From the NCBI RefSeq assembly GCF_003966655.1, contig NZ_AP018795.1, positions 2,249,501-2,313,500 on the forward strand: a DNA stretch of 64,000 bases. The letters run 5' to 3'. The DNA comes from Acidithiobacillus ferridurans. GTDB lineage: Bacteria > Pseudomonadota > Gammaproteobacteria > Acidithiobacillales > Acidithiobacillaceae. A program made the position numbers and the translations under genes. Positions 20,159-29,061 of the stretch are shown in pieces (positions within the stretch are counted from its first letter, which is position 1; every line of letters begins with the position of its first letter). Under the pieces are notes generated by a model. That model was not told the DNA's origin and made no database searches. It was given only the letters and a program-made list of their open reading frames with translations.

Positions 20159-20545
20159 ATGCAGATTGGTGTGGATTGTAATCTCGCGGTGGGTAATTGG
20201 CGCATTTTTGTGCTCGATACGGACGAAATCGGGCGCATGGCCGTGCAATTCATGCTTCATGATGAATATGAAACTCACGAAATCGCCAGTCTCCAGGCCG
20301 CTGTCGCCAAGGCTCGGGATTGGCCGCCGGACCTGATCATTCTCGGGGAGGCGCTGCTGGATGACGGCACATTGACCGTGAAGATGTTGAGCGAACAATT
20401 TCCCAATGCACGACTGATGCTCGTGGTGGGGGAAGCGCGTTCCGCTCTGAGCCAGCCTGTAATCGGTAAAGGATTCGTGTTCCTCCATAAGCCTCTGCGG
20501 CTCGAAGAGGTTCGCGCCAAGGTGGCTGCCGTGTTGCAGAACTAG
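20159..20545 (+). CDS. Degenerate response-regulator receiver protein
   Basis: This 128-residue protein has the outline of a CheY-like receiver: the acidic N-terminal pocket (RIFVLDTDEIG), a central PDLIILGEALLDDG and the conserved C-terminal lysine region (FVFLHKPLRLEEV). In PDLIILGE the phosphorylated Asp of a normal receiver is replaced by Gly, so phosphorylation at the usual site is not expected. There is no output domain. ATG 20159 has GGGAGGATG in front. It is the first gene before draT, draG and nifA, so it probably acts in the nitrogenase control circuit, perhaps by protein binding. Confidence 0.75.
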   Translation: MQIGVDCNLAVGNWRIFVLDTDEIGRMAVQFMLHDEYETHEIASLQAAVAKARDWPPDLIILGEALLDDGTLTVKMLSEQFPNARLMLVVGEARSALSQPVIGKGFVFLHKPLRLEEVRAKVAAVLQN

Positions 20546-20563
20546 TCACCGCAAGGACGTTTT

Positions 20564-21391
20564 TTGTCAGCAGCGAATCTACCGGAGGAGCAGCGCCCGG
20601 CCCGTCCACCATCCGCCAATCCCGGTAGCAATCTGACCGGAGTCCCGTCCGGGCTGTTGATCAGTGCGGAATTCCATGCGTTCCCGATGCCGCTACATAT
20701 CGCCGGGGTGCGTGATGGGCACCCGGCACTTTTCCAGAGATTGTCTCTGGTACGGGAACAGTGCGAGGCGGGGCAGGTCTTCCAGACGTACATGGACGAG
20801 ATTTTTGCTGGCGGGTCTGACCAGACGAAGGGTCGACGCTTCAGGGCCAGCTATTTACGCTTGCTCAAGGGTTGGGGATATGACAGCAACTCACCGGAAG
20901 GTGCGGTCATGAAGGGCTGGGTGGAGAGCCGGTTCGGAATCGCACCAAATTTTCACCGGCAGGTGATCGGCCGTGTGGGTGACGCCGCCTGGATTCAGTA
21001 TATGACCGACAAAATGTCAGGGCGATTTGATAATAATGCGATCTGGTTGCAGCTTGACCTTTTGTTTGAATTTGCACAATGGTCAGCGCGGCGTTTTCTG
21101 GCCTCTGGACAACGGCACTTGCGCTTATTCCGGGGGACCAATGATTTTGCCGAACATCCCATTCTCTGGAAAGCCGGAGCGCGGCAGGGGGTGATCCGGC
21201 TGAACAACCTGGTGTCTTTCAGCAGTGATCGGGACGTGGCCAGCGTATTCGGCGATTGCATACTGGAGGTGAATGTGCCCTTGGTAAAGCTGCTCTTCTT
21301 CAAGGGGCTGCTGCCATGTCGCGCCCTCCAGGCGGAGAGTGAGTATCTGGTGATCGGCGGTGAATACGCGGCACATATGCACTATTACTGA
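20564..21391 (+). CDS. draT: Dinitrogenase reductase ADP-ribosyltransferase DraT
   Basis: This 275-residue enzyme uses NAD to ADP-ribosylate an Arg on NifH and switches nitrogenase off in response to ammonium or energy loss. ART-fold signatures are visible in order: LRLFRGTNDF (Arg), VSFSSDRDVA (Ser-type strand) and QAESEYLVIGG (Glu). The start is TTG 20564, with AAGGA six bases upstream. The N-terminal 30 residues are Pro-rich and poorly conserved. It ends nine bases before draG. Confidence 0.92.
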   Translation: MSAANLPEEQRPARPPSANPGSNLTGVPSGLLISAEFHAFPMPLHIAGVRDGHPALFQRLSLVREQCEAGQVFQTYMDEIFAGGSDQTKGRRFRASYLRLLKGWGYDSNSPEGAVMKGWVESRFGIAPNFHRQVIGRVGDAAWIQYMTDKMSGRFDNNAIWLQLDLLFEFAQWSARRFLASGQRHLRLFRGTNDFAEHPILWKAGARQGVIRLNNLVSFSSDRDVASVFGDCILEVNVPLVKLLFFKGLLPCRALQAESEYLVIGGEYAAHMHYY

Positions 21392-21400
21392 GGACGAGAA

Positions 21401-22789
21401 ATGGGCTATGACTTGCGGGAAAGAGCGTTAGGTGCCTACCTGGGATTGGCGGTCGGTGATGCCCTGGGCGCGACGGTGGAGTTCATGAGTCCCAGCGAAA
21501 TCCGGGAGGAATATGGTGTTCACCGCAATATGACCGGCGGCGGCTGGCTGCATTTACGCCCCGGACAAGTGACCGACGATACCCAGATGTGTCTGGTGTT
21601 GGGGCGGAGCATCCTTGCCGATGAACAATGGTCCATCACCCGCTTTGGCGAGGGGATGGTGCAGTGGTTGCGCAGTCATCCCGTGGATGTGGGCAATACC
21701 TGCCGCCGGGGAATCCGGCGCTTTATGCTCAACGGCAGTACCGCCGCGGAACCGGCGGAATGGGATGCGGGCAATGGCGCATGTGTGCGCAACCTCCCCG
21801 TGGTGCTGGCCACCCTGAACGCCCCCGCGGCCTTCCGGCGGATGAGTGTGGAACAGGCGCACCTGACCCACCATCACCCGCTGTCGGATGTCGCGACCCT
21901 GACGTTGGGAGAGATGTTGCGCTGCGCGCTGCGCGGTGAAGGTGTTTCATCGGTGCGCCGTCTGGCGGATGCACTGCTGGCACGGTATCCGGAATTCAAA
22001 TTCAAAAAAATTCCCCAGGCGCCTACGCCCTATATTGTGGATACGGTGCGTGCCGTCCTGTATGCGCTGCTTCATACCGATAATTTTAAAGACTGCCTGA
22101 TTACGGTGGTCAACCAGGGTGGGGATGCCGACACCACGGGCGCCCTCGCGGGCATGCTGGCGGGAGGTCTGTACGGGACTTACGGGCTTCCCGGCACTTG
22201 GCTGCAGCGTCTGGATCCCGCGGTTCAGAAAGAAATCGCAGCGCAGGTGGATCAGCTTCTGACCCGGGGTGAGCGAACGGATCATGAGCAGTTGCCGGCC
22301 AGCATGCCGCCGCGTATCTTGTTTTACGGAAAACCAGGCTGCACCAATAATGCGCGGCAGATTGCACTGTTGACGGCTGCCGGCTGTGCCGTGGAGGTGC
22401 ATGACTTATTGCAGACCGCCTGGACGGCGGCAACCCTGCGTCCATTTTTTGCGGATCGGCCCGTCGCCGAGTGGTTCAACCCGGCCTCGCCGCGGGTAAA
22501 GTCGGGTGAGATCGTTCCGGAGGCGTTTACAGAAGCCGAGGCACTCGCCGCGATGCTGTTGGACCCGCTTCTCATTCGTCGCCCGCTCATGGAAGCGGGA
22601 GGCGCCAAAATCGCCGGCTTTTCCGAGGATCAATTACGCCTGTGGACGTCCGTATCTCTTGACGTGTATGCTGAAGGCACCGGCGCCGCTACAGACAATT
22701 GTCGACGGTCGGTCCCTTGCCCAAGCGTCAGGCAGGGCCGCAGTCTCACCAAAACTCCAGCCGCCTCGTCCCACGCCAACGCCTCCTGA
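21401..22789 (+). CDS. draG: DraG ADP-ribosylglycohydrolase fused to ArsC/NifO-like domain
   Basis: This 462-residue protein has a full DraG module at residues 1-295, which removes ADP-ribose from NifH. Metal-binding motifs are present: GDALGATVEF, TDDTQMCL and GGDADTTGAL. Normal DraG is about 290-300 residues. The extra residues 300-425 form a thioredoxin-fold ArsC/Spx-like domain (RILFYGKPGCTNNARQIALL, ending with LLIRRPLMEAGG), like the stand-alone NifO or nitrogenase-associated proteins. It keeps one Cys in KPGCTNN, where ArsC-like proteins have their thiol. The last 35 residues are low complexity. GAGGACGAG precedes the ATG. Confidence 0.9.
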   Translation: MGYDLRERALGAYLGLAVGDALGATVEFMSPSEIREEYGVHRNMTGGGWLHLRPGQVTDDTQMCLVLGRSILADEQWSITRFGEGMVQWLRSHPVDVGNTCRRGIRRFMLNGSTAAEPAEWDAGNGACVRNLPVVLATLNAPAAFRRMSVEQAHLTHHHPLSDVATLTLGEMLRCALRGEGVSSVRRLADALLARYPEFKFKKIPQAPTPYIVDTVRAVLYALLHTDNFKDCLITVVNQGGDADTTGALAGMLAGGLYGTYGLPGTWLQRLDPAVQKEIAAQVDQLLTRGERTDHEQLPASMPPRILFYGKPGCTNNARQIALLTAAGCAVEVHDLLQTAWTAATLRPFFADRPVAEWFNPASPRVKSGEIVPEAFTEAEALAAMLLDPLLIRRPLMEAGGAKIAGFSEDQLRLWTSVSLDVYAEGTGAATDNCRRSVPCPSVRQGRSLTKTPAASSHANAS

Positions 22790-22814
22790 GCGCTGTAGAG
22801 AAGAGGACCCTATC

Positions 22815-24452
22815 ATGAAAGATCGCGTAACACCCAACCATTTTCAGGAGCTGACGACCATCTATGAGGTGAGTAAGGTGCTCAGCTCTTCCATGGATCT
22901 TGAACACACCCTGAACGATGTGCTGAAGACGCTGGAAAGTCATCTGCATATCTCGCCGTCCATGATCGTATTGCGCATGAACGAGGAAATAGTGGGGGTA
23001 ATCGCGGCCACAGGGTTGTCCGTTGCCGAAATAGAACGGGGGCGTTATCGGTTAGGGGAGGGGATGATCGGCAAGATCATGCGTGCCGGTATGCCGGTGG
23101 TGATCCCGGATGTCTCTCAGGAACCGGCTTTTCTGCACCGCGCCTTTGAACCGGAGATCAGCCAGCGCTTGCATGCTTTTGTAGGGGTGCCGATCAAGGT
23201 GGGCTACGAGTGTATCGGTGTGCTCGCCATCTATCGCAGTGAGCGGCACAAGGGCGTGAGTTTCCGTTCCGATGTCCGCTTGTTACAGATGATCGCCAAT
23301 CTGGTGGGACAGACCGTCAATTTGCATCAGGGTATCTCGGCGGAAAGAAATCGCCTCCTGCAGGAAAAGCATCGTCTGCAGAAGGAACTCCAGAAACGTT
23401 ACAGCATCAAGAATGTCATCGGCAACAGCCGGGCCATGCAGGCGGTATTCGCCGATGTGCATCAGGCGGCACCGGGCAAGGCGACCATATTGCTGCGCGG
23501 CGAATCGGGCACCGGCAAGGAAGTTATCGCCCGCGCCATTCACTACCTCAGCCCCCGTCGCGACAAGGCCTTTGTTTCGCTCAATTGCGCGGCGCTCCCG
23601 GAAAGCATTCTCGAATCGGAACTCTTCGGACATGAGCGCGGTGCGTTTACCGGCGCTACCCAGGAGCGCAAAGGACGTTTTGAACTGGCAGATGGCGGCA
23701 CGTTGTTTCTCGATGAGATCGGCGATATCTCTCCGGCTTTTCAGGCCAAGCTCTTACGGGTGTTACAGGAGCGCGAATTCGAGCGGGTGGGTGGCAGCCA
23801 GACCCGGCGCGTTAATGTGCGCATCATCACTGCCACCAACCGCAATCTCGAAGAGGCGGTGAGCAAGGGCGAGTTCCGTGCCGATCTCTACTACCGGATC
23901 AACGTCGTCAGTATCTTCCTGCCTCCACTGCGGGAACGTCGTGAGGATATCCCCGCCCTGATCGAATATTTCCTCGCCCGTTATAACGCCGAGAATCAGC
24001 GCAAACTGACCCTTACCCCGGAAGCCTTGCAAACCATGGTGTCCTGCTACTGGCCGGGCAACGTGCGGGAACTGGAAAACTGCGTCGAACGTACCGCCAC
24101 CATGATGCGCGGAGATATCATCCGCAGTCTCGATGTGCCCTGTCAGCGTAATCAGTGCCTCTCCATGGCCTTGCGACCGCTGGAAGGGAGCCATCCCATC
24201 GTCACCATGAAGGTTTCAGGCAATAGTAGTATGCCGCTGCCCGTAATGCCCGAACCAGCGGAGCAAGTAGCGGATGGGGCGGCGGCAAGTGATGTGGAGG
24301 GTTCTACTCCCTTGTCAGAACGGGATCGTCTGATTCAGGCTATGGATCGTTGTGGTTGGGTACAAGCCAAAGCGGCTCGTTTGTTAGGGACGACTACCCG
24401 CAAACTCGGCTATGCCCTCAATAAACATGGCATAGAAGTTAAAAAGCTCTAA
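22815..24452 (+). CDS. nifA: Transcriptional activator NifA, oxygen-sensitive type
   Basis: This 545-residue sigma-54 activator has a GAF domain (about residues 20-170), an AAA+ domain (GESGTGKEV Walker A, the GAFTGA loop, LFLDEIGD Walker B) and a Fis-type helix-turn-helix at the end. Between the last two are four cysteines spaced Cys-X11-Cys-X19-Cys-X4-Cys, from [10 protein letters not shown] to VPCQRNQC. This is the signature of NifA proteins that sense oxygen or iron directly. ATG 22815 has GAGGACC upstream; the longer frame runs into draG. No nifL is present in the window. Confidence 0.95.
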   Translation: MKDRVTPNHFQELTTIYEVSKVLSSSMDLEHTLNDVLKTLESHLHISPSMIVLRMNEEIVGVIAATGLSVAEIERGRYRLGEGMIGKIMRAGMPVVIPDVSQEPAFLHRAFEPEISQRLHAFVGVPIKVGYECIGVLAIYRSERHKGVSFRSDVRLLQMIANLVGQTVNLHQGISAERNRLLQEKHRLQKELQKRYSIKNVIGNSRAMQAVFADVHQAAPGKATILLRGESGTGKEVIARAIHYLSPRRDKAFVSLNCAALPESILESELFGHERGAFTGATQERKGRFELADGGTLFLDEIGDISPAFQAKLLRVLQEREFERVGGSQTRRVNVRIITATNRNLEEAVSKGEFRADLYYRINVVSIFLPPLRERREDIPALIEYFLARYNAENQRKLTLTPEALQTMVSCYWPGNVRELENCVERTATMMRGDIIRSLDVPCQRNQCLSMALRPLEGSHPIVTMKVSGNSSMPLPVMPEPAEQVADGAAASDVEGSTPLSERDRLIQAMDRCGWVQAKAARLLGTTTRKLGYALNKHGIEVKKL

Positions 24453-24548
24453 TCGGAAACGTGCCAACGGGGGTGGCGAACGCCCCACTCATCCTCACTG
24501 TGCCCAGCCTTTCGTGCTTGCTCTGCGATTTTTTGATCCCACCCCATT

Positions 24549-24564
24549 TGTCCGGTTTTCGACA
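24549..24564. promoter_or_regulatory. NifA upstream activator site 1 of nifB
   Basis: A perfect TGT-N10-ACA box 94 bases before the -24 element at 24,658. It is spaced 42 bases (four helical turns) from the second box. Confidence 0.75.
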
Positions 24565-24590
24565 ATTTTCGCCGCAGTGCGGGAAACACA

Positions 24591-24606
24591 TGTAACGTTA
24601 CCGACA
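24591..24606. promoter_or_regulatory. NifA upstream activator site 2 of nifB
   Basis: A perfect TGT-N10-ACA box, 52 bases from the -24 element. Its core AACGTTACCG contains a short AACGTT palindrome. Confidence 0.7.
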
Positions 24607-24657
24607 AAGCACGGAATGGCTTGTCCCAACATCCTGAAAAACAAAGGGCGCATATGC

Positions 24658-24673
24658 TGGCATCACTTTTGCT
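24658..24673 (+). promoter_or_regulatory. Sigma-54 promoter of the nifB operon
   Basis: The site TGGCATCACTTTTGCT matches TGGCAY-N5-TTGCW completely, with correct GG/GC spacing. The nifB ATG is 102 bases downstream. It is expected to drive nifB and the plus-strand genes to 33,308. Confidence 0.92.
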
Positions 24674-24774
24674 AAAGAACATACAAGCGTCAGCTTCTTA
24701 GGAGCAAGCCGATACATCCACGAGGCGCGCGGTTTTCCATCGTTTACTGAAGACCCGTATGGAGGATTACGCCC

Positions 24775-26343
24775 ATGGCATCCCAAATAATTTCTCTTTC
24801 CAGTATTGCCACACCCAATAACGGGGTGGATCTGGAGGAGATCATGCAGCAAAAGGCAGAACACCAAGGTTGTGGTACGAGCGGCGGTTCCGGCAAGGCC
24901 AGTTGCGGCAGCGGAGCGGGGCAGGGAGATCTGGCACCAGAGATCTGGGAAAAGGTCAAGAATCACCCCTGCTATAGTGAAGAAGCGCATCATCATTACG
25001 CCCGTATGCACGTTGCGGTGGCGCCCGCCTGCAATATCCAGTGCAATTACTGTAACCGCAAATATGACTGCGCCAACGAAAGTCGTCCCGGTGTCGTCAG
25101 TGAAAAACTGACGCCGGAGCAAGCGGCTAAAAAGGTGCTGGCCGTGGCCTCCACCATTCCGCAAATGACGGTGTTGGGTATTGCTGGTCCGGGTGATCCT
25201 CTGGCCAATCCCGAAAAAACTTTCAAGACCTTTGAACTGATCTCGAAAACAGCGCCGGATATCAAACTCTGCCTGTCTACCAATGGGCTGACCCTCCCCG
25301 ACCATGTCGATACCATTGCCAGCTTTAATGTGGATCATGTCACCATTACCATCAATATGGTGGATGCGGATATAGGCGCCCAGATCTATCCCTGGATTTA
25401 TTACAAGAACAAGCGGTACAAGGGGCGTGAAGCGGCGCAGATACTCACCGACCGGCAAATGCTGGGACTGGAAATGCTGACCGAGCGCGGCATTCTCTGT
25501 AAGGTGAATTCGGTCATGATCCCTGGCATCAATGATCATCATCTGGTGGAAGTCAACCGGGCCGTCAAAAGCCGCGGAGCTTTTCTTCACAACATCATGC
25601 CCCTGATTTCCGCCCCTGAACATGGCACCGTTTTCGGCTTGAACGGCCAGCGCGGCCCGACCGCACAGGAACTCAAAGCCTTGCAGGACAGTTGCGAAGG
25701 CGAAATGAACATGATGCGCCACTGTCGGCAATGCCGGGCGGACGCGGTGGGTCTGCTGGGCGAGGACCGTTCGGCGGAGTTCACGACCGAAGCCGTCATG
25801 GCGATGGATGTGGAATATGACCTCGAATCGCGCAAGGCCTACCAGTCGCTGGTGGAGCAGGAACGGCAGGCGAAAGCGGATGCCAAGCAGGCGGAACTGG
25901 AAACCCTGGCCGGCGAGCAATCCGATATCAAAATCCTCATCGCGGTGGCGACGAAAGGCAGCGGGCGGGTCAACGAGCACTTCGGCCATGCCACCGAGTT
26001 TCAGATTTATGAGGCGAGTGCGTCCGGGGCAAAATTTGTCGGCCACCGTCGCGTGGACCTCTATTGCCAAGGCGGTTATGGCGAAGAGGAAGCCCTGGAA
26101 ACCACCGTCATCCGCGCGATCAACGATTGTACGGCAGTTTTTGTGGCCAAGATCGGTGGCTGTCCGAAAGCCTCGCTGGAGGCGGCCGGAATCGATGCGG
26201 TGGATCGTTACGCTTTTGAATATATCGAGCAGTCCATCATTGCCTATTATCGGGATTATCTCGATAACATCCGTAGTGGGGCCATTGTCCATGGCCAGCG
26301 TGGAGATGCGGAGATCCGGCAAGGGGCGTATGTAGCTGCATAA
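24775..26343 (+). CDS. nifB: FeMo-co core synthesis protein NifB (radical SAM plus NifX domain)
   Basis: This 522-residue protein builds NifB-co, the 8Fe-9S-C core of nitrogenase cofactors. The radical SAM motif is in [17 protein letters not shown] (about residues 84-98). Further Cys ligands occur in [16 protein letters not shown]-terminal NifX-like domain starts near residue 385 ([20 protein letters not shown]), as in Azotobacter-type NifB. The N terminus has a Gly/Ser/Cys-rich stretch. GGAGGATTACGCCC precedes ATG 24775. It is the first gene of its operon. Confidence 0.97.
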   Translation: MASQIISLSSIATPNNGVDLEEIMQQKAEHQGCGTSGGSGKASCGSGAGQGDLAPEIWEKVKNHPCYSEEAHHHYARMHVAVAPACNIQCNYCNRKYDCANESRPGVVSEKLTPEQAAKKVLAVASTIPQMTVLGIAGPGDPLANPEKTFKTFELISKTAPDIKLCLSTNGLTLPDHVDTIASFNVDHVTITINMVDADIGAQIYPWIYYKNKRYKGREAAQILTDRQMLGLEMLTERGILCKVNSVMIPGINDHHLVEVNRAVKSRGAFLHNIMPLISAPEHGTVFGLNGQRGPTAQELKALQDSCEGEMNMMRHCRQCRADAVGLLGEDRSAEFTTEAVMAMDVEYDLESRKAYQSLVEQERQAKADAKQAELETLAGEQSDIKILIAVATKGSGRVNEHFGHATEFQIYEASASGAKFVGHRRVDLYCQGGYGEEEALETTVIRAINDCTAVFVAKIGGCPKASLEAAGIDAVDRYAFEYIEQSIIAYYRDYLDNIRSGAIVHGQRGDAEIRQGAYVAA

Positions 26344-26392
26344 GGTTATCGGGGGAGATATCCTCCCCCCTTTTTGAAAAAGGAGAAGCCTC

Positions 26393-26611
26393 ATGGCTTA
26401 TAAAATCGTCAGTTCCCAATGCACCAGTTGTTCGGCCTGTGAACCGGAATGTCCGAATATGGCCATTTCCGAAAAGAATGGCACGTTTGTGATCAATGCA
26501 GCCAAGTGTACGGAATGCATAAATTATTTCGATGAACCTCAGTGTGTGGCGGTATGCCCGGTGGATGACACCTGCATCATTGACAACAACTATCCCCGTT
26601 ATGTCGCTTAG
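26393..26611 (+). CDS. fdxN: 2[4Fe-4S] ferredoxin of NifB operon
   Basis: This 72-residue ferredoxin has [12 protein letters not shown] and [18 protein letters not shown], the second motif carrying the insert found in FdxN-like ferredoxins. FdxN supports NifB in Azotobacter, and position directly after nifB suggests the same here. AAGGAGAAGCCTC lies in front of ATG 26393. The symbol is given by context. Confidence 0.85.
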   Translation: MAYKIVSSQCTSCSACEPECPNMAISEKNGTFVINAAKCTECINYFDEPQCVAVCPVDDTCIIDNNYPRYVA

Positions 26612-26620
26612 GAGTCTGTC

Positions 26621-26956
26621 ATGGAACTCACCTTTACGCCGAAAGCGGAACGCTTTATCCAGCGGATGATCACCTTTGGCGGTGGAAATGCCTCCAGTGC
26701 TTTCCGCCTTGCGGTAAAGCCGGGCGGATGCTCCGGCCTTTCTTACGATTTTCACATTGTCGACGCTGCGGAACCCGGCGATGTGGCCATCAACAGTCAT
26801 GGCATCCCGGTGCTGCTGGAACAGAAGAGTATCCCTTTTCTCAACGGAGTCGTCGTCGATTGCGAGGACAGTCTGATGAATACCGGGTTGGTCTTTACCA
26901 ATCCCAATGCGGCGGCCAGTTGTGGCTGCGGAACGTCATTTACACCCAAGGAATAA
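26621..26956 (+). CDS. IscA/HesB-type Fe-S carrier, second copy
   Basis: This 111-residue A-type carrier has its cysteines in KPGGCSGLSYDF and ASCGCGTSF. It differs clearly from the first copy (8,523-8,891) and is placed with nifB and fdxN, so it may serve NifB or another assembly step. AGGAGTCTGTC precedes the ATG. Length is normal for the family. Confidence 0.9.
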   Translation: MELTFTPKAERFIQRMITFGGGNASSAFRLAVKPGGCSGLSYDFHIVDAAEPGDVAINSHGIPVLLEQKSIPFLNGVVVDCEDSLMNTGLVFTNPNAAASCGCGTSFTPKE

Positions 26957-26996
26957 AGGCGGGTCCCGGAAACGGTGAGATGGGAGGGAGGAAAAC

Positions 26997-27227
26997 ATGG
27001 AAACCTGGATTGTTCATCATACGAATACGACCATCCATCGTTGCGCAGCGAATACGGCGGCACTTCCCCCGCATCTCGACGATATCGATTTCCGCGGTGC
27101 GGAGATCTTTACGCGCATACCTGCGAAGGAGCAGCGTCATCTCGCACAGGCTTACAGCAGTTATGCCTGTTGTGAGGAATGCGAGGCGGCTCTGCTCCAT
27201 CCCCTGAAGCGTAAAGGTGCGGCATGA
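26997..27227 (+). CDS. Unknown small Cys/His-rich protein
   Basis: This 76-residue protein begins METWIVHHTNTTIHRCAAN and ends in a YACCEECEAALLHPL segment. Three Cys close together plus several His suggest a metal or cluster site, but no family is recognised. A strong GGGAGGAAAAC ribosome site precedes ATG 26997. Its stop overlaps the next gene's ATG by four bases (ATGA), so the two are co-translated. Confidence 0.6.
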   Translation: METWIVHHTNTTIHRCAANTAALPPHLDDIDFRGAEIFTRIPAKEQRHLAQAYSSYACCEECEAALLHPLKRKGAA

Positions 27228-27736
27228 ACAATATATGGGACGATGAATGGTTGAAACGCCGTTACTATGAGGGCCTCCTGCCAGAGGCGGCGGAACGGCA
27301 TCTGCATCTTGCTGCGCGCTCTTATGCGGACGAAGTCTGTGCCGAAGATCACTTGATGGATGCCATCGCCATCGCGCCCGAACACATGGTCGTTTACCTG
27401 GGTTTATACAAGTTTTATTTCTATAAAGGCCGACTGCGCGAGGCGCTGGCTACGGCCCGCATCTGTCTGCAGCTCAGCGCTACGGAGTTGGGCATTGATC
27501 GGGACTGGCGCAAGGTAATGAGGCGACAGGCGGAATTCGGCAACTTTGATGCGCCGCGGGCACGCTTTTATATGTTCGTGTTGAAAGCCTATGGTTACCT
27601 GCATTTACGCCTCGGTTATCTGGCTACGGGCAGAAAAATCATGGACAAACTCATTGACCTGGATCCGACGGATAAAATTCAGGCCCGGGTGTTGCTGGAA
27701 GTCCTGCTAAAAAAAGAGGAAGGCGAAGATGAGTGA
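27224..27736 (+). CDS. TPR-like helical repeat protein in nif operon
   Basis: This 170-residue protein is mostly helix, with TPR-like units (MVVYLGLYKFYFYKGRLREA, RARFYMFVLKAYGYLHLRLG, and ATGRKIMDKLIDLDPTDKI). TPR proteins bind other proteins; nif-linked members have unknown partners. It overlaps the gene before it (ATGA) and the LRV protein after it by eight bases. It has no cofactor motif. Confidence 0.7.
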   Translation: MNNIWDDEWLKRRYYEGLLPEAAERHLHLAARSYADEVCAEDHLMDAIAIAPEHMVVYLGLYKFYFYKGRLREALATARICLQLSATELGIDRDWRKVMRRQAEFGNFDAPRARFYMFVLKAYGYLHLRLGYLATGRKIMDKLIDLDPTDKIQARVLLEVLLKKEEGEDE

Positions 27737-28520
27737 TCCCGATGAGGCCATTGACTGGCAGGGGAATGCTGTCGTCTGTGAGGCTTGTTCCGAGCGCGGA
27801 ATTTCTGGTCTGCGCTGTGAACCGCTGCATGCCTGCATGCATGATCGCTACGCTAAAAGGGTGGACCGCTTTTTTCGCTGGAATCCGCAGATCGCCAAGG
27901 ATTATCTGCAACACGGTTACTTTGAGGTGCGGGCTTGTGCCGCACGTTATGCGGATATTTTTCATCTGCCCGCGCTCATGAACGATCCCGACGAAACGGT
28001 ACGCTGGGCGGTAGCGCAACGGCTTCCGCAACGCTATCTGCTGCGGATGATCCACGACCCGCATCGGGAGGTGCGTATCCGCGTAGCCGCGCGGCTGGAG
28101 GAACGTAACCTGCCTGCCATGATGCACGATGCGGATTATTACGTGCGTCTGGAGGTGGCGCGTCGCCTGCCCAAAGGCCTGTTGCCACTCATGATGCATG
28201 ATGCCGACGTCGAGGTCCGGCGGGTTGTGGCCAAACGTATCGGCGTGGATGCCCTGGTCAAAATGCTGCAGGACGATGATCCCGGAGTCCGTTTGGATGC
28301 TATTCAGCGCGTACCGGTGTCCATCTTGTCCGTATTGGTTGATGATTCGGATTGGCGAATTCGCTATGAGGTGGCCGCACGGGGAGACAAGGAAGCGGTA
28401 ATCCGCTTGTTGGCGGATGAAGATGATGAGGTGCGCCGTTGCGCTGCGGCGCGTTTGGGGAAGGGTGAACTGGTTTCCAGACAACGATTACCAGCGGAGG
28501 GTGGAATATGGCCGGAATAA
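27729..28520 (+). CDS. LRV-repeat protein with N-terminal Fe-S cysteines
   Basis: This 263-residue protein resembles the Azotobacter LRV protein encoded near nifB, a [4Fe-4S] protein with leucine-rich-variant repeats. N-terminal cysteines are in VVCEACSERGISGLRCEPLHACMHDRY. About eight repeats follow, each with a pattern such as LPALMNDPDETVRWAVAQRL, LLRMIHDPHREVRIRVAARL and LLPLMMHDADVEVRRVVAKR. The function of LRV is not known; it is probably a binding platform. It overlaps nifZ by 13 bases. Confidence 0.88.
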   Translation: MSDPDEAIDWQGNAVVCEACSERGISGLRCEPLHACMHDRYAKRVDRFFRWNPQIAKDYLQHGYFEVRACAARYADIFHLPALMNDPDETVRWAVAQRLPQRYLLRMIHDPHREVRIRVAARLEERNLPAMMHDADYYVRLEVARRLPKGLLPLMMHDADVEVRRVVAKRIGVDALVKMLQDDDPGVRLDAIQRVPVSILSVLVDDSDWRIRYEVAARGDKEAVIRLLADEDDEVRRCAAARLGKGELVSRQRLPAEGGIWPE

Positions 28521-28810
28521 GCAGGGACAGCGAAACGGTAGAGTTGACCGCAGAGCCAAGTTTCAATTATGGCGATAAAGTGCGTTCACGTAAGTACGTG
28601 CGTAACGATGGCACCTTTCCCGGCAAGGAAGTCGGTGAGGTACTTATTGACAAGGGCGATATAGGCTATGTCGCCAGTATCGGTACGTATCTTCAACAGT
28701 TTTATATTTACGGGGTTGATTTTTACGAAAGAGGTTACAAGGTCGGCATGAAGGGCCGTGAGTTGGATCTTGTGGACGACGGTCAGGCTACGGAGGAGGA
28801 AATCTCATGA
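28508..28810 (+). CDS. nifZ: Nitrogenase maturation factor NifZ
   Basis: This 100-residue protein holds the NifZ domain: YGDKVRSRKYVRNDGTFPG and GDIGYVASIGTYLQQFYIYG. NifZ acts in formation of the second P-cluster of the MoFe protein. GGAGGGTGGAAT precedes the ATG. It overlaps both neighbours, LRV upstream and a second NifZ-like protein downstream. Confidence 0.92.
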   Translation: MAGISRDSETVELTAEPSFNYGDKVRSRKYVRNDGTFPGKEVGEVLIDKGDIGYVASIGTYLQQFYIYGVDFYERGYKVGMKGRELDLVDDGQATEEEIS

Positions 28811-29061
28811 TGGATTTGCGTCCCCCCCGATTTGATTGGGGCCTCAGTGTATTGGCTCGAGATGATATCTTAAATGATGGAACTTATCCGGGAGAAGCAG
28901 AACAGGCCGTGTTGGTGCCCAAAGATAGTCCGGGGGAAATCGTTCGGGTAGGTCATCACGAGGAGAGCAATATGCCACTCTACCTGGTAGAGTTTGCCAA
29001 CGGCAAGGTGGTAGGTTGCCTGGAAGAGGAAATCGTACCTTCAGGGAAGCCGAGGGCATGA
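28807..29061 (+). CDS. Second NifZ-like protein
   Basis: This 84-residue protein repeats the NifZ pattern in shorter form: FDWGLSVLARDDILNDGTYP, PGEIVRVGHHEESNMPLYLV and GCLEEEI. It is thus a paralogue of the gene in front, with which it overlaps by four bases (ATGA). In some diazotrophs NifZ is longer; here two small proteins may share or divide its tasks. The stop overlaps the start of the next gene, again by ATGA. Confidence 0.8.
   Translation: MMDLRPPRFDWGLSVLARDDILNDGTYPGEAEQAVLVPKDSPGEIVRVGHHEESNMPLYLVEFANGKVVGCLEEEIVPSGKPRA

Larger units (their letters stand above)
24453..24774 (+). promoter_or_regulatory. nifA-nifB intergenic region with NifA/RpoN control
   Basis: This 322-base gap has no gene. 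It contains two NifA boxes (24,549-24,564 and 24,591-24,606), a sigma-54 promoter (24,658-24,673) and about 100 bases of leader before nifB, with GGAGG at 24,761-24,765. No strong terminator is seen behind nifA, so some nifA transcripts may read into nifB. Confidence 0.7.

Noticed and set aside
24598-26394. A 598-codon frame on the minus strand
   Set aside because: It lies opposite nifB with no family similarity; it is a composition-driven shadow frame.
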